Shown here one piece after another: positions 24,865-38,400 of a stretch of DNA of 64,000 bases (its first letter is position 1; each line of letters begins with the position of its first letter). The notes below the pieces were generated by a model, which saw only the letters and a program-made list of their open reading frames with translations, was not told the origin of the DNA and made no database searches. The DNA is taken from positions 27,509,143 through 27,573,142 of the forward strand of contig CM028883.1 of NCBI GenBank assembly GCA_016801885.1. The letters run 5' to 3'. The position numbers were made by a program, and so were the translations under genes. The DNA is from Toxotes chatareus (Eukaryota; Chordata; Actinopteri; Toxotidae).

Positions 24865-25370
24865 ACTCAGAATCCATCCAGCCATCATCTATGCCACTTA
24901 TCATTTTAATAAGTCACGTGGGGGCTTGTCAGTCTATCAGGGAGCTGACATATAGAGACAAACAATCTTCACACCTATGGACAATTTAGAGTCGTCAGTG
25001 AACCTCACCAGTATGTCTTTGGACTGTGGGAGGAAGCCAGAGTACCCAGAGGGAACCCATAAGGGAGCTGGAGCCTATCCCAGCGGACTATGAGCAAGAA
25101 TACACCTTGGAATGGTCACCAGTCAATCGCAGGGCTGACACACAAAGACAGACAATCACACACACACATACTCACACCTAAAGGCAATGTAGAGTAGCCA
25201 ATTAACCTAATGTGCATGTTTTTTGGGATTGTAGGAGGAAGCCGGAGTACCCGGAGAAAACCCACGCAGGCAGGGAGGACATGCAAATGCCACACAGAAA
25301 GAGCCCAGACCGGGGTTCGAACCTAGAACCTGTGAGGCGACAGTGCTAACCACTGCCTTGTCACCCTGTA
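24865..25370 (-). repeat. Two antisense copies of the (GGAT)n-ended teleost repeat
   Basis: The reverse complement carries the same phrases as the repeat at 4975-5312: CGATTGACTGGTGACC, GTTTTCTCCGGGTACTCCGG, GGTTCGAACCC. The phrase with AGGAAGCC and the GTACCC/CCGGAG block occurs twice (near 25030 and 25235). This is therefore either a head-to-tail pair or one copy inserted into another. Confidence 0.65.
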
Positions 25371-26469
25371 GATCTATATATATCATATTATATGTTGCTG
25401 TGAAAAGGGTTTGCACTTAGTACAAAGTATATTAAGGTGTAGAAACAGCTCTTAATTTCAGGATGCATTGTTAATTAATTATTGTTAATTTCCTTTTGTG
25501 TATATTTTCTTTCTATTCTTTTTTTGTATTATTCTTTCTTGGGACAATTCTGGGTGATCCTGATCTGGTGAACTTAATATTCGAAACCGTTTTTTTAAAG
25601 CTGCACCATTCTTTCAAGTGTACTTATTCTGATAGATACATTTGCTCCAAATTCAGTTCTTCACACATCAGGTATCTTTGGGAACTCTGTAAAACCCTGC
25701 TCAAATAAAGTTCTGTGGGTTTGAAAAAAAAAGGTTTGACTGCATTCAGAACACTGATGAGGACCAAAAACAGCGTGGTGTAGTGAGTCTATCGTATGAT
25801 TGTTAAAGTCTAATACCCATGATGCACGTGTGAGAAATGTCCACATCTTTGAAACTCCACACCTCCAGTCTCAGCAATACGGATTTTCTGTTTCATTTGG
25901 TAGTGCCCAGTTCTCCAGAGCCTCCAAAACCCCAAACCCTGATGACACCACTGTGACACTATCAGGGAAGTACCAGGGCATACCAGGGAAGTATCTACCA
26001 AGAAAGAAAAACAAAAGCTACTCTCCTCTGGGTGGAGAGCTCTGTTTCGTTCTCCCCAGCTGCCACAAAGAGTGGAAATGCAAGTGCTGCATATCGTCTC
26101 AGGTGGTCATTCAGAATTCAGAGAATGAACTGATTACAGCTGAGATGGAAGACACGAAAAACATGTCTGCATTGCATCCTGTCTTGCACTTTTGGATATG
26201 TGAAGGGGGGTAAATCAAGGTGTTTAATCCCCCTTTAAACACTGATAGTTTCGCTTATAAAGCGTTTAAGGGGAAAGATGAAAACATCGGCAACAAATCA
26301 GTTTGGGAGACTGAGACACTGGATAGTGTCCTGTAGTGTTCCGATATGTGTCTGTACAACATGGCATCTTGCAAGTGGGTTGAATTCAAAAGAACGACAA
26401 TTATGAACACTGAGTTGTATGGCATGCATTTTATTCAAAAACAGCTCAGGGAAGTGTGTCCGTTTGTAC
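25371..26469. other. Region expected to hold csf1 C-terminal exons; none confirmed
   Basis: A pyrimidine-rich minus-strand acceptor (TTTTTCTTTCTTGGTAG, exon from about 25995) would continue csf1 in phase as DTSLVCPGTSLIVSQW and run to a stop at 25810. The residues do not resemble the known stalk or membrane region of CSF1, so I do not include it in the gene. Confidence 0.25.
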
Positions 26470-29400
26470 CTGCGGTGCTGGTGTCAGCGGCAGAGGTGGA
26501 TCCTGAATCCTCCTCAGCAGCATACTCTGCATAACAGTCCCAGTCCACAGGACCAGTGCTCTCTGTGATCAGGCTCAAATACATCTCGACTACACCTCTG
26601 GCCTTTTTCAAAGCCTCCTTGGGAGAGCTTTCTACAATCCTCATGAACCTCACTGGGCTGTCCTGCAACGACAACAAAAAAAGGCATGACAGAAAATCCA
26701 TTAAAGATACTTAAAGCTGTGTGCAAGTGTAAAACGAGACTTGGGTACATGTGGATTTTTTATTATTACAGACTATATATATTATTATATAGGCTGTTAT
26801 TGTAATCAGATGTTTTGACATGAAGGGCCTGCATTGAATTTTAAGATGTTAAAAGAAATTAACATACAGCATGTGGTCAGCTGAACGTTCCAAACATGCC
26901 TTTCTGAAACCTCGGCCATTAATCTGTAGCAATAACAGACTGCACTCCTCTGGTTTCAGGCTTTCCACCGGATTTCGCTGACAGTTGGCCACAAGCGGAG
27001 CATTAGCAAGGTCCAGCACTGTTGTTGGTGGTAAGACCTGGTCCAGTCAGAAGCCCAGTTCATGCAGAATCACCACAACAATGCTTTTGCCATTGTATGT
27101 TACTGTCACTCTCTATGTCCTGTGCACATAGCAACTACAGTGAGGTTACAGTAAGACAGAGCTTAGGGTTTATAAAACGTTAAAAGGCACCTGCAGGTCT
27201 GTGACAGGATACAGAATCTGGTCTCCTGCAATGAAAGCTGGCTGCAAACCCATATCAATCTATCGCCACAACTTACTTACCATCCACCTCACTACATAGA
27301 GGGAAACATTCACTCTGCTTTATTTAGTATTTTAGTGTTGCATAGTATATCAGGGAGAACAGAAATACTGTGACACCATAACCTTTTACTGCTTTCCTCT
27401 CCTGACTTTTAAGTGTAACCCGTTTTCAGAGCAAGCTCTGTTCTTTCAGTTTGTCGAAACTGCAAAGAGACTTTTACACCTTCGGTAGAATTTTCGATAG
27501 GAGATTCAAACAAAAACACCCCGGGCCTCACATTTTTCCCTTCCTTTGACAGACAAGTGCTTGCAGCTTCTGCTGTAAGTGAGACTGACTGGAGAGTCTT
27601 GACAAGAGCAGAGTGGAGCAGAGTGCCATGCTGACACAGAGTTAACAGAGAAGCAGGGCGGAAGACGATGTTTTAAGGCTGCGTTCAGATCCACCATCAG
27701 CCTCCAGAACCGCTTCAGTCCTCCTTGTCAAAGATTCTGTGAGTCTACAGAGCCCTACTGGGGGAACGAGCAGCACTCTTCTAAAACATATTCCTGCACA
27801 CATTTAGGTGTTGTGATGATGGTGGTGAAGAACGCTGTCCAAACATTTTGCCCTAAAATCCATATGTGTTGAACTGAGCTGATATCAGTTGACTGTGAAG
27901 CTCATATCATATGACTGACATCATTTTTGTACTTATCAAGCCACTCATCTGATAATTGTTTGTATTTCCTAAAATATATGTTTGCAAGGGTAGAAATCTC
28001 CTTTCAGACACTTGAGGCCAATTAGTCACCATAGTCACATTAAGACAAACAACTTAATGTCAACGGTCTGTACTCACCCAGGCCTGACCAGACCAGGAAA
28101 CCCATTAATGAGGTAATGTGCACATCTGTTCACCGTAAGCTGACCCCATGCTCTTCAAGCTGATGTAAATATGTGTAAAATCATGTAATTTGCTAGAATT
28201 AAGTACTTACCTCAAATTCTTCATTGATTTCAGGTACGCATCCTTGAGAATAGAGATGGTAGATAACCTTTTCCAAGGTGTTGACATATCTTCTGTTGTC
28301 TGAATTCCTGGCATAATGGAAATGTGTCCTCAGAAGCTCCAGGATTTGTGGGAAGGCTGCTTTGATATAACAGACTTCACTCTGGAACATACAAATCACA
28401 AAAGGATCTCTAGAAGGAGCTCTGCCGCAGTATGTCAGCTGTGTTTGTGGTCATTTTAAATCAGATGTGTCAAAAAAATCCCTGTCAGTTAAAAACGGTA
28501 TCTGTTGTTAATCAGCTGAGATGATCTAAATAACAAAAAGTTGGTGAATTTAGTTTTATGGACGTGTTAGGGAGAGTGAGACTCATCCCAGGCTATTTGT
28601 AGTGGCCTTTGTGTGTGAAAGGTGAACTCCACTGATTTTACACAGCAGCTAATATACATGCAAAGCCAGTTTACAAACTATACCACAACTTTCAGGGAGC
28701 TCACTTTTTTTTTTTGTCACATTTATAAAGAATTTGATTCAAGTTTTATTTCTCATTACTTCTATTAGTAAGAATGAACAATGAGAATGAGAAACATAAA
28801 AATGAACCATTGCTGCCTGCTATGCATCTTTCAACACAATGGAGAAATGCAGAACAGTAGAACATGTTACTGTTAGTACAGTATTTTTATTTACTTATTT
28901 ATTTATTTGCACGATCTATGATGTTCTCAGTGGATGTCATGTCTTATTAAGAGGAGAGAAACAACCTTTGAACAATTTTAAAGTTTCATATCTACTCTGA
29001 CTATATATGTTAATAAATGACTCCATGAGTGAATCGATCATCGCAAAGCATGATACAACATACGCAGGTGACAGCCGCTTAAGAAGAAAGCATTGGCTCT
29101 TCAAAGCATGGTCACGGTGTTTTAGATACTAACCATAAAAAATAATAATTAACCAAAATGCTGTACCTGTGCTCAACACTTTGTGTGTGTTACTTTTATT
29201 CAATCTGTATAGTGTGCTGAGACTCTCTGGGTGAAGTTGATGCTTGTATTTGTACATTGGGTTGCCTCTATGTACGTCAAGAATGGTGCTTGAAAGTTGT
29301 TTTGAATGTTGGACGCAGTGATGTACAGAAACACGTGACTCGCTGTGACTGCTCCACAGTTACTCACCAAATTCAGATGCTCTGTGAAAGGATAGGTTAT

Positions 29401-32400
29401 TAAACAGCCGTGGTCCAACTGGTTGTCAATCTGTGGAGTGAACATCAAAAAGTTAATTCACCTACACCACACAAAGGCACACACATGCACACACAGGATA
29501 TTTCAAAGCCGTGGAGTGCATTTTAGTAGTGCACTACAGTGTGTCTGTTAGTAAAGCGTCAAATGCACTAAAAGAAGTACTGTGTGAATGAGTCTCAATT
29601 CAATTTGTTCTGCAGTGCAACATCTAATTCAGTATTTTGGAAAATACATTTGTTAACTTTCTGGAGGAGAGTTTGACATCAGAAACGTCCGGAGTTTCCA
29701 TCAACCTCACAGTGACGCCAAGACTCCAGAAGATTGCTGTATCTGGCTGAGTATGGTCATGTATAATATATAATAACAACAAGAATTAGAAGAAGAAGAA
29801 GATAATTACTAATACTAAATTAAAATGTAAAAATGAACATAAATAAAAATATTAATAAAATTAATAATAATGAGGGGGAGCATTGAGTAGTAGTGGCAGA
29901 TACAGATTCTGCAGCTCCAGAGTCATCTGTTATCCATAGAAGAGGATTAGGGACACATCACAAAAGAAAAAAAAAAAAAAGAAAAAGTAGTTTAAAGACA
30001 GAATTCTTTTTATTACTATGTGGAACCTGCACTGTGCTATGTTCTCTTTCCTCCTGCTCTCTCACAGACATCATGATTGCTCTCACCAGGCGATTAAGGC
30101 TCAGGAGGTGATCCTGTGTTACTGAATGTCGGCATGGACCAGGGATGCCGCCCAACGCCAGACGCAAGCACAGGAGGAGCAACAAGCGCAGATGCTGAGC
30201 CTGGGAGGAGAAGAAAAAAAAAGGATACAGGGTTTTCTCACATTTTGAACACAATAAAACCAAAGAACCAAAACTGTAAAGCTTTGAGTTAAATGCAGAT
30301 GGAAATATGCTCACAGTGACAGCATTCTCATATTTAGCAGGTGATGTTTACCACATGTTCAAGTTCAAGCATTTATTGTTGTCATTAGGATTGTGAAAAC
30401 AATGTGAGGGTCAAAGCCCTCAGAGGGAAAAAAAATCAAACCGAGTGTTGTGAATCAAGTCTTTAATTTCATGCAGCATGGAGACAAGACATACAGTTCA
30501 CAATATGTTTTGTAGTGTTGTCTTCAGAGTGTTCTGGAGTATGACTCTTTATACCTGTAATTGGTATGCCACAAATACCTTTCCCAGCAGGAGGGACAAT
30601 AAAGGATGTCTTCTGATCACACCTTCTGTAAATACTTAGGACAATCAACTGGGGTTCACTCCCAGGCCATCTAAGGTTTTTCCAGATCAGCAGTTATAGA
30701 TGTCATTTCACTTTAGGGGACATCTGTTCTAAATGACCACAAGGTATAATCTTTATTTTCAACGGGGAGAGTTTTACAACCTGAAAGAATGTGGAAAGAC
30801 TTTTACAAAGGACGGTTTTGGGTGGGGGCTTATGTTCTAATTTCACAATTCTAACCTTAATATCACTACTAAAACCTCTATATTAAAAAAAACTCAGATA
30901 CAGTAAAAAAAAAAAATTCACAGGATTCACCCAGTGGGGACTATGAACAAGGCCATAGAATAGCTGGTAACTTTTTCTGACAATACAGAATGAGGCTGCT
31001 GTAAATACTAAGCTCAAATCTGATCTGATCATCAGATTTCTCTCTGAGTGGTAGTTCATCATCAGTGCCACTTCACTGTTGGTATGCAGTGGCGAGGGGC
31101 CAAAGAGGTCAAATCACAGCAGAAGTGGGGTAATCCACTGTGGACAGGGGACATGATGGATTACAGGTTTCCACAGAGCTCGTACACCGTGGGAATCTCT
31201 TGACCTCTGGAGGTTTGGAATACCGGTATGTGTTAATTCCTCTTCACATGGCTTCAGTAAAGTGACTCGATGGGCTACTTCACATTACCTGCTTTTAATA
31301 CCTTCTGCACAGATTTGAAATTAAATTAAATCTTACATCTAATCTCAAGCACCTCCTGACTCTGCTTAGCCAGTTCATTTTTAATAGCCGTTGTTTTAAC
31401 AGTTTTTTTCAGCTAAACTAATTTAAAGTGCAAACTATATAAGTTAAACATAAAATGTACACGTTTGCTGTACAACCTATAAAACAACAAAATATTTTTT
31501 AAAAATTCTACAAAGAAGCAGCTGCCAACTGGAATGGTCAGAGTTATCATATTAGCATTTAAGGTGTATCGACTGATTCACAATGTCAACTCATGTATTT
31601 GGTAACATGCAACAAAACATTCCACCTTAAAAGTTGCCGGTAGCTGTTAGCAGCCTTTGAGCAGCTCAGTGAATGAAACAAATTCTTTTCAAATTCTCGT
31701 TAGAAAAGAGAAAGGCAAGATGATAAGGCAACAAAACATCCTTTAGTCATCCTTCACTCTTCTGACAGTTTCTTTGTGCTGGAGATGAATTGCATTGAGA
31801 CTTTTCCTCTGGATGGATGTTTCCAATGCAGCTTCCTTTGTTCTGCACAAGTGAGTCAATGAAATCATTCAAAACACAAACTACTTGTGTTCACTGTTGT
31901 ACGTGTTATTTGCATATAGAGCAGGGGAAGTGAGATCTGTCACAAATGGTCACTGAAGAGAAATGAGAGAGGAAGAGCAGGTACTGTCCACTGTGCCCGG
32001 GATCAGATCAGCATTATGTACTTAACAGAAACTGACTGAGCAATGAAAACCCAATTACCACAGAGATTAATGTTCTTTGGTGATTACAGTGGAATGTATC
32101 ATCTTAATTTAACAACCACACAAATCAGGAATAATTATAGTCATAATATATTATTATTGCATAAATGTATTAGTGAGTAAAACACATTATTCTTATGTTT
32201 ATTTGCTGTGACTTATTTCTACAAAAAGGTGCAAAATCAAACAGATGAAGATGAATAAAGAAGGTGCTGTCCTCTGTATTTACAGATTGTAGTATGGATC
32301 ATTCATTGCAACGCTTAACCTGATTCTCATGAATCACTGCACACTGCCATGATGATATTTTTGCCAGGGGAACCCGTGCTAGTGTTAGTGCCAACACAGA

Positions 32401-35400
32401 ATGCTGAGATCACAGTTCACAGATAATCAAAATGATGCTTTCTAACACCAAGTTTAAATGCAAAGGCCTGTAGGTGAGTACAGATCACATGTTGAAACCA
32501 CACCCCGGTGTGACCATCCCCCAGAGAGAAGTGTTGTGGTTGAAATAAGGAAATGTGGACAGTCTGGGACTGGGAGAGGTTTAGCAAATGTTTATGCCGC
32601 TATGGTATTTCAACTGGAATGAGCACAAAGCCACAGATCATTTCTCTGCCAGCTGTGTATCAAATATCATGGCAGATTTGCAGCTGGCTTGCTCATTAGA
32701 CAGAAGCTGATATTTGGAGTTAAATAGGTTCAAGTGAAGTGAAAATAGAGCTTTCAATACTAATTTCCTTGGAAACTTGTTTTCCTTTTTTCCCTGAAGT
32801 TGTATTGCACCACTGCTTACCACAGAGGCAGCTGACAGTCAGTGACAGAGTTTAGCAAACAACAATTACATGCTGGACACCAACAATGTTGAGAGCTCTC
32901 AGATAGTAGCTTAGATTCTCACGCCAACTGTTTTTGTATATTCACTTTAACTTATTTACTGCAACTTAAGTATACTTATATTGCTGTTAAATATAATCTA
33001 ACGCACACACACAGCTTGGTTGCATGTATGCCTGGAGTAACTAAAGTATATGGAGCCCCGCCCCTCCCTATATGCAGCCCTTAACGCATGGTTAGGGGCT
33101 GGGGTTAGGGTTAGGGATAGAAAATCTTGCTTAGGGCCCATTTGGCTAGGGGCGGCCCTGAGTATATGCTTCAGAGCTGGTCAGTTTAGCATTTTCCCTG
33201 TTTTGTTTTGTTGCAATGTGACCCCTCAGAGCATTCCTGCTGTGTTCAGCTGTGTGACGTGCCTCTGGTCTTTTGTTTCATAAGTTTAGCCAATCACAAA
33301 CCACAGTTAATAAAACAAAACAAAAGAAAGAAAGAAAATTTAACTCCACCATGTATTTTGAATAATGTCAGAAGAAGTCTTCACTCACATAACCAGATGA
33401 AAGGACTTTACAAAGCACTGATCACAGGGCTGGTTGTAATGAACTGAAATGACAAGAGGGCTCAGTTCATTTTCAGTGGAGGAATCCACCAAAATGATAG
33501 AAAAATGAAGAAAAACGAGCTGAAATGATCACTTTTTTTTTTTTTTCATTTTCATCATTCACTTTTATTTATTTAAAGAAGCCATGCTAGTAATGTGTCA
33601 TGTGTCTAGATAGATTGGCATTAGATTTTAAATAAAATCTAATGCCAATGGATGAATGGATGAATGATAATGATTTTTGATGTTGCATGTCTTTTCTTTT
33701 AGTGAGGATGGGATGTTCTGGGCAGAAAAAGGGTCTCTGCAAGTAAAAGCTCTGTCAAGAAGGACTTTACGCCTGTTTGGTGGTGTCCTTGATTATTGTG
33801 GATAGGAAGAACCACACCCCACTTGTGGACTTGTGTTTGCGGCATTGAAATCGTCAAGGAAAATGTTGTTGGAGTTAACTGACGTGTTAATTGATCACCA
33901 TCACAAACGTCATCGCAGAAAGATAAAAGTTGAACTCCAGAAATAGAGATGTTTCCATAGGCGAGTAAATGGCTAGTGTGAGGAATATAGTTAGTTCTGG
34001 ACATTTCTAGACAATGTATTCAGAGATAAGATTTGTGTGCAGGGGTAAAATTGTAGACTCCCACGACCCGATGCTAGATGTAGCCCACACTCCACCCACA
34101 CATCAAAAGTTACAGAACAGAGAGCAAGAGACTGGATCTGGAGGAGAGAGCAGCACCTGAGAGTGTGGAGGGGTAATGTGATAGATACCCAGTCCACTCT
34201 AGGGAAAATTACAGGGATTATATCCAAACTCCACTACCACCAAACCATACTCTGTTCGTTAAGCACTTAAGGAGACTTAAACAAAATGGAGACTAATGGG
34301 GTTATTACACCTGTGGGTTACAGTGAATACACTGCAACCATCCCTAAGGTGGATCAGACAGGGAGGATATGTGAGGACCATGCAGTTTATATCAACCCAT
34401 GGCTTGAGGCAGATCAGTACCCCATAACAAACCCCATATGATCTGTTCACAGGACTAGGAGTTGGCAGTAGGAAAGCGAAAAACAGCTTTTCTATTTAAC
34501 AGAGTTCCTGTGTATTGCAATCCAGATCTACCACTCATACTAGTAGTGATTCTTCAATAGTAGGGTTAGGTGCAGTCATCTTGATTAAAAAAAAAAAAAA
34601 AAAAAAAAAGAAAGAAAGAAAGGCCTGGTTTTTAGGGTGATTTAAGTTTCATGTATAAGTATTTGTTTGGCCGCAAGTTTGCTCTGGTAACAGACCACAA
34701 ACCACAACTGAAGAACAGGGGTACCTCCCTTTGCTGCAGCAAGATTGCAGAGATGGTCCCTGATTTTAACTGCATGAACATAATGACATTCATCACAAAC
34801 CATCTGACCTGCACGAAAGATGATACGTCATCCAGATTCCAAATACCAGATAACAGATTTCCTTACATAGACAGTGTGCTTATCACTACGAAAGAAATAG
34901 CACAGGAAACAGAAAGCGATCCTGTGCTATATCTTTCAGGATGACCAAAATATGTACTGGGTGGTCATCACAGAAAAAAAAAACCTGAAATGGGCTACAG
35001 ATCCTTGAGAAAGATCAGACAGTGATTTTGCAGAGGACGATAAGCAGATGTTTCCATTTGTTATGGAAGGGTATGCTCACTGGCCTGACATAATTTATAT
35101 GCATTTTTGCATTCTCTTGAATAGGAAAGTGGTCTCAGACATTTTGGGCTCCACTATATATTCCCCCACAATATTCTGTGATGTGCAACAGCAGTCAACT
35201 TTAGTGATCTCCTGATTTTTGTCCCAGCGCCAGCTGCAGTCAAGAATATCAGTTTGTTTAAATCTTTGTTTAATGATTGGAAACCAATGCCAGCTCAAAT
35301 ACAGAAGACACAACTAAAAGTTGTGAAAGTTCTGGAACTGAAAGGACCAAAAAAGGACAGACACTACAATCACTACCATTAGTAATGTACATAGTTCATG

Positions 35401-38400
35401 CCTGAAAACAGACTTTTGCTGCATTATCCTATTCATGTCTTGCAACAGTAAAACAACATGCATTAAAATACACCACTTCTGTTGGTGCCCTCAAAACATC
35501 ACAGTTCACATAATAAAATACGCATAATAAAAACCTATTACACTGAGCTTTCTGCTTGACCATTTCTCTTTCTCATATTCAAATTCAAATCAGCTTTATT
35601 GGCACAACAGGTCAGAAAATTTCTAAAACTGTACACTAAAACACTGACAGATGATTGCAATAACTATACAATAATAATATGCAAATATCAAGCATCACAT
35701 CAAACACAATATGATAAAAGACATTAAATAATTATATTCAGCTCAACTCTTGATTGTAAAGAACACAAAAGTTGCCCATAATGCATGGAAGGAAAGAGTG
35801 TAGTTCAACACTGGCTGATGTAATGGTTCTCATTTATTTAGTGGCTCTTCATTAAACCCTTTGATGTTCAAAGCCAAAGAATGGATTCCTCATGATGGTC
35901 TCTGTTAGTGTGATTAATGAACCAGTTTATCAGATTCATGTCTGTGGAGACATAAACAAAGAGCTTTCCTCTGTAAACACAGTGTGCTACAGGAGGATCC
36001 AGGAGTAACAGAATGTGAATATGCCCCTCAAGACATCCTACCTGTTCTGTCTGGTGGTCAGACACTTGAAGCCAGCTGGTTTGTGACCTTCTGACTGAAA
36101 TACTGGTAAATGTGTCCTAACATATGAATTATAATCAAAGACACAGTACAGGCTGAAAACACAGGTGTGCTTGGTGTCTCTTGGTGCTGTCAAATGTGTA
36201 CTAAGGTCTTCGTGGTTCATTAAGGACCAAATGACCAAAATATATATTGGTAGTTGGCCAGAAACCTGGGAAAAACACTGCACACACTGCACTCAGAACA
36301 TCTGCTGTCCACTGCACCACCAAGGATATCTGCAACCGATCCATAACAGACAGTGAAGGAAGCATTTTATGAGAAAATATTTCTAACCATGCAGGAATCA
36401 TGAAACACACAGAGGGCAAGAAACAAAAGCAAGAAGTGAAGAGAGAGAAAGGAAAGATCTGTCTTTTTAAGCCCAGCTTATACTTATATAAGTTACAATT
36501 TTTCACAGACACAGCAGGAACTGATTTTTATGCTTGTCTTGCTCTGGTATATAAGCTGCTTAGGTGAAACAGACCACTGAACATTTCAAGCATGGAAAAA
36601 TGTAAAGCATGTAGCATGAGTAGTTAAAAAGTAATGACTTGTGGAACTTGTTATGGAATTTTGGAATTCTGGAATGTTTTAGCAACATTTATTAAGACCA
36701 TGGCCACCTTGTTTTAAAGCCTCCATATCTCAAAGACTAAAGAGGATACAGGCTGAAAATGTTGCTCTCTAGCTGTTGGGTTCAATTACGTCATTTACAT
36801 AAAGTGTGAAGCAACTCTGAGATGGTCAGTCAGGAACCCTGTTGTTGATTTGACGTGGACTGATTCTTTGACATCACGTTGCATAAACCATGTCAGTCTT
36901 CATCTCTTCTCACTCACACTCTCGTGCAAAACCCAGGTCCACTTGCTATAAAGTTGGAGGGGGACACAGCGCCAGCATTTAGGGAACAGCGGTGAATTTC
37001 TACAGAAAAATAACACAAGTTACACTTTACTTCCTCTAAACTGCATGAGTCTCTGCATGCACATTGGCCACATGCTGTGCCACCCCACCTCCAAAAGTAA
37101 ATTCCTGTAGAAAACACAGGAAGACGTAGTTTGGAAAAAGAAAAAGTGTTTGTGACATCTCACATGTGGTTTTGATTTACAACTAACATTTAGCCCATGT
37201 CACACAAAATACTAAGGCATACAGTGGGTAAAGTAAGTATAACACATCACCATTTTTCTTAGTGAATATATTTCTAAAGGTGCCATTGATATGACATTTT
37301 CACCAGATGTCAGTAACAACCCAAGTAATCCATACGTACAAAGAAAACAAATAAGTTCGGAAATTAAGTAATGTGTAATAAAATAGAATGACACAGGGAA
37401 AAAGTATTGAACACAAGGAAGGTGCAAAAAGGCACGGAAAGCTAAGACAGCAGCTGAAATCTATCAGAAATTAGAAAGCAATCCTGCCCCTTGTCAGTGC
37501 AAATTAATATCAGCTGGTTCAGTCCCAACTGGTGGCCTATAAAAAGGTGTCTCTTTACCAAGGCATCATACAAGAAACATTGATGGGTAAGAGCAAAGAG
37601 CTCTCTCAAGACCTTCGCAACCGTATTGTTGCAAAAACATACTGATGGCATTGGTTACAGAAGGATTTCTAAACTTCTGTATATTCCAGTGAGCACTGTT
37701 GTGGTCATAAGGAAGTGGAAGGAACATAATTTCACCATAAACCAACAGAGGAATGAAAAGAATTATCAGAAGAGTTGGCACTGGCAAACTCCAGATGAAT
37801 GGAAAAGTGAACCGAGACATCCTTGATAAAAATCTGCTGTCATCTATCGGGATAATGAAGATGAAACAAGAGTGGACATTTCAGCAAGACAATGATCCTA
37901 AAAGCACAGCCAAGGAAACTATCCATTGGTTTCAGAGAAAGAAAATAATGCTGCTAGAATGGCCCAGCCAATCACCTGACTTGAATCCAACAGAAAATCT
38001 ATAGAAAGCAACTAAAGATCAGAGTTCATAGAAGAGGCCTGCGGAACCTTCAAGATTTGAAGCTGTATGACGAGTAGTTTCTCCATACAGGAGGCGTCTT
38101 GAAGCTGTCATTACCAACATGGGCTTTTGCACGAAGTATTGAATAAATTTCAGTGAGCTTGTTCAATACTTTTTCCCTGTGTCATTCCATTTTATTACAC
38201 ATAACTTAATTTCTGAACTTTGTTTTCTTTGTGTGTATGGATTACTTGGGTTGTTACTGACATCTGGCGAAAATTTGTCAATGGCACCTTCAGAAATATA
38301 TTTACTGAGGAAAATGGTGACATGTTCAATACTTATTCTACCCACTGTATATATTTTGTATTTCCAATTCAGCCAACAAATACCAATATATGATTTTTGG

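Larger units (their letters stand above)
30201..37219 (-). other. csf1 intron 1, proximal part
   Basis: Intron sequence without host exons recognised. It contains a gypsy pol fragment, a LINE tail, a fold-back and an A/GAAA simple repeat (about 34584-34621), listed separately. A short (GGTTAGGG)-like run at 33098-33117 is also present. Confidence 0.5.

Noticed and set aside
25810..26001. 63-residue minus-strand frame as csf1 exon 6
   Set aside because: It is in phase and has an acceptor, but the residues do not resemble any CSF1 stalk or membrane segment. It is kept only as a candidate.
33098..33118. GGGGTTAGGGTTAGGG resembling telomeric repeat
   Set aside because: Only two to three units within a unique sequence, too short to indicate a telomere or a telomere-derived element.
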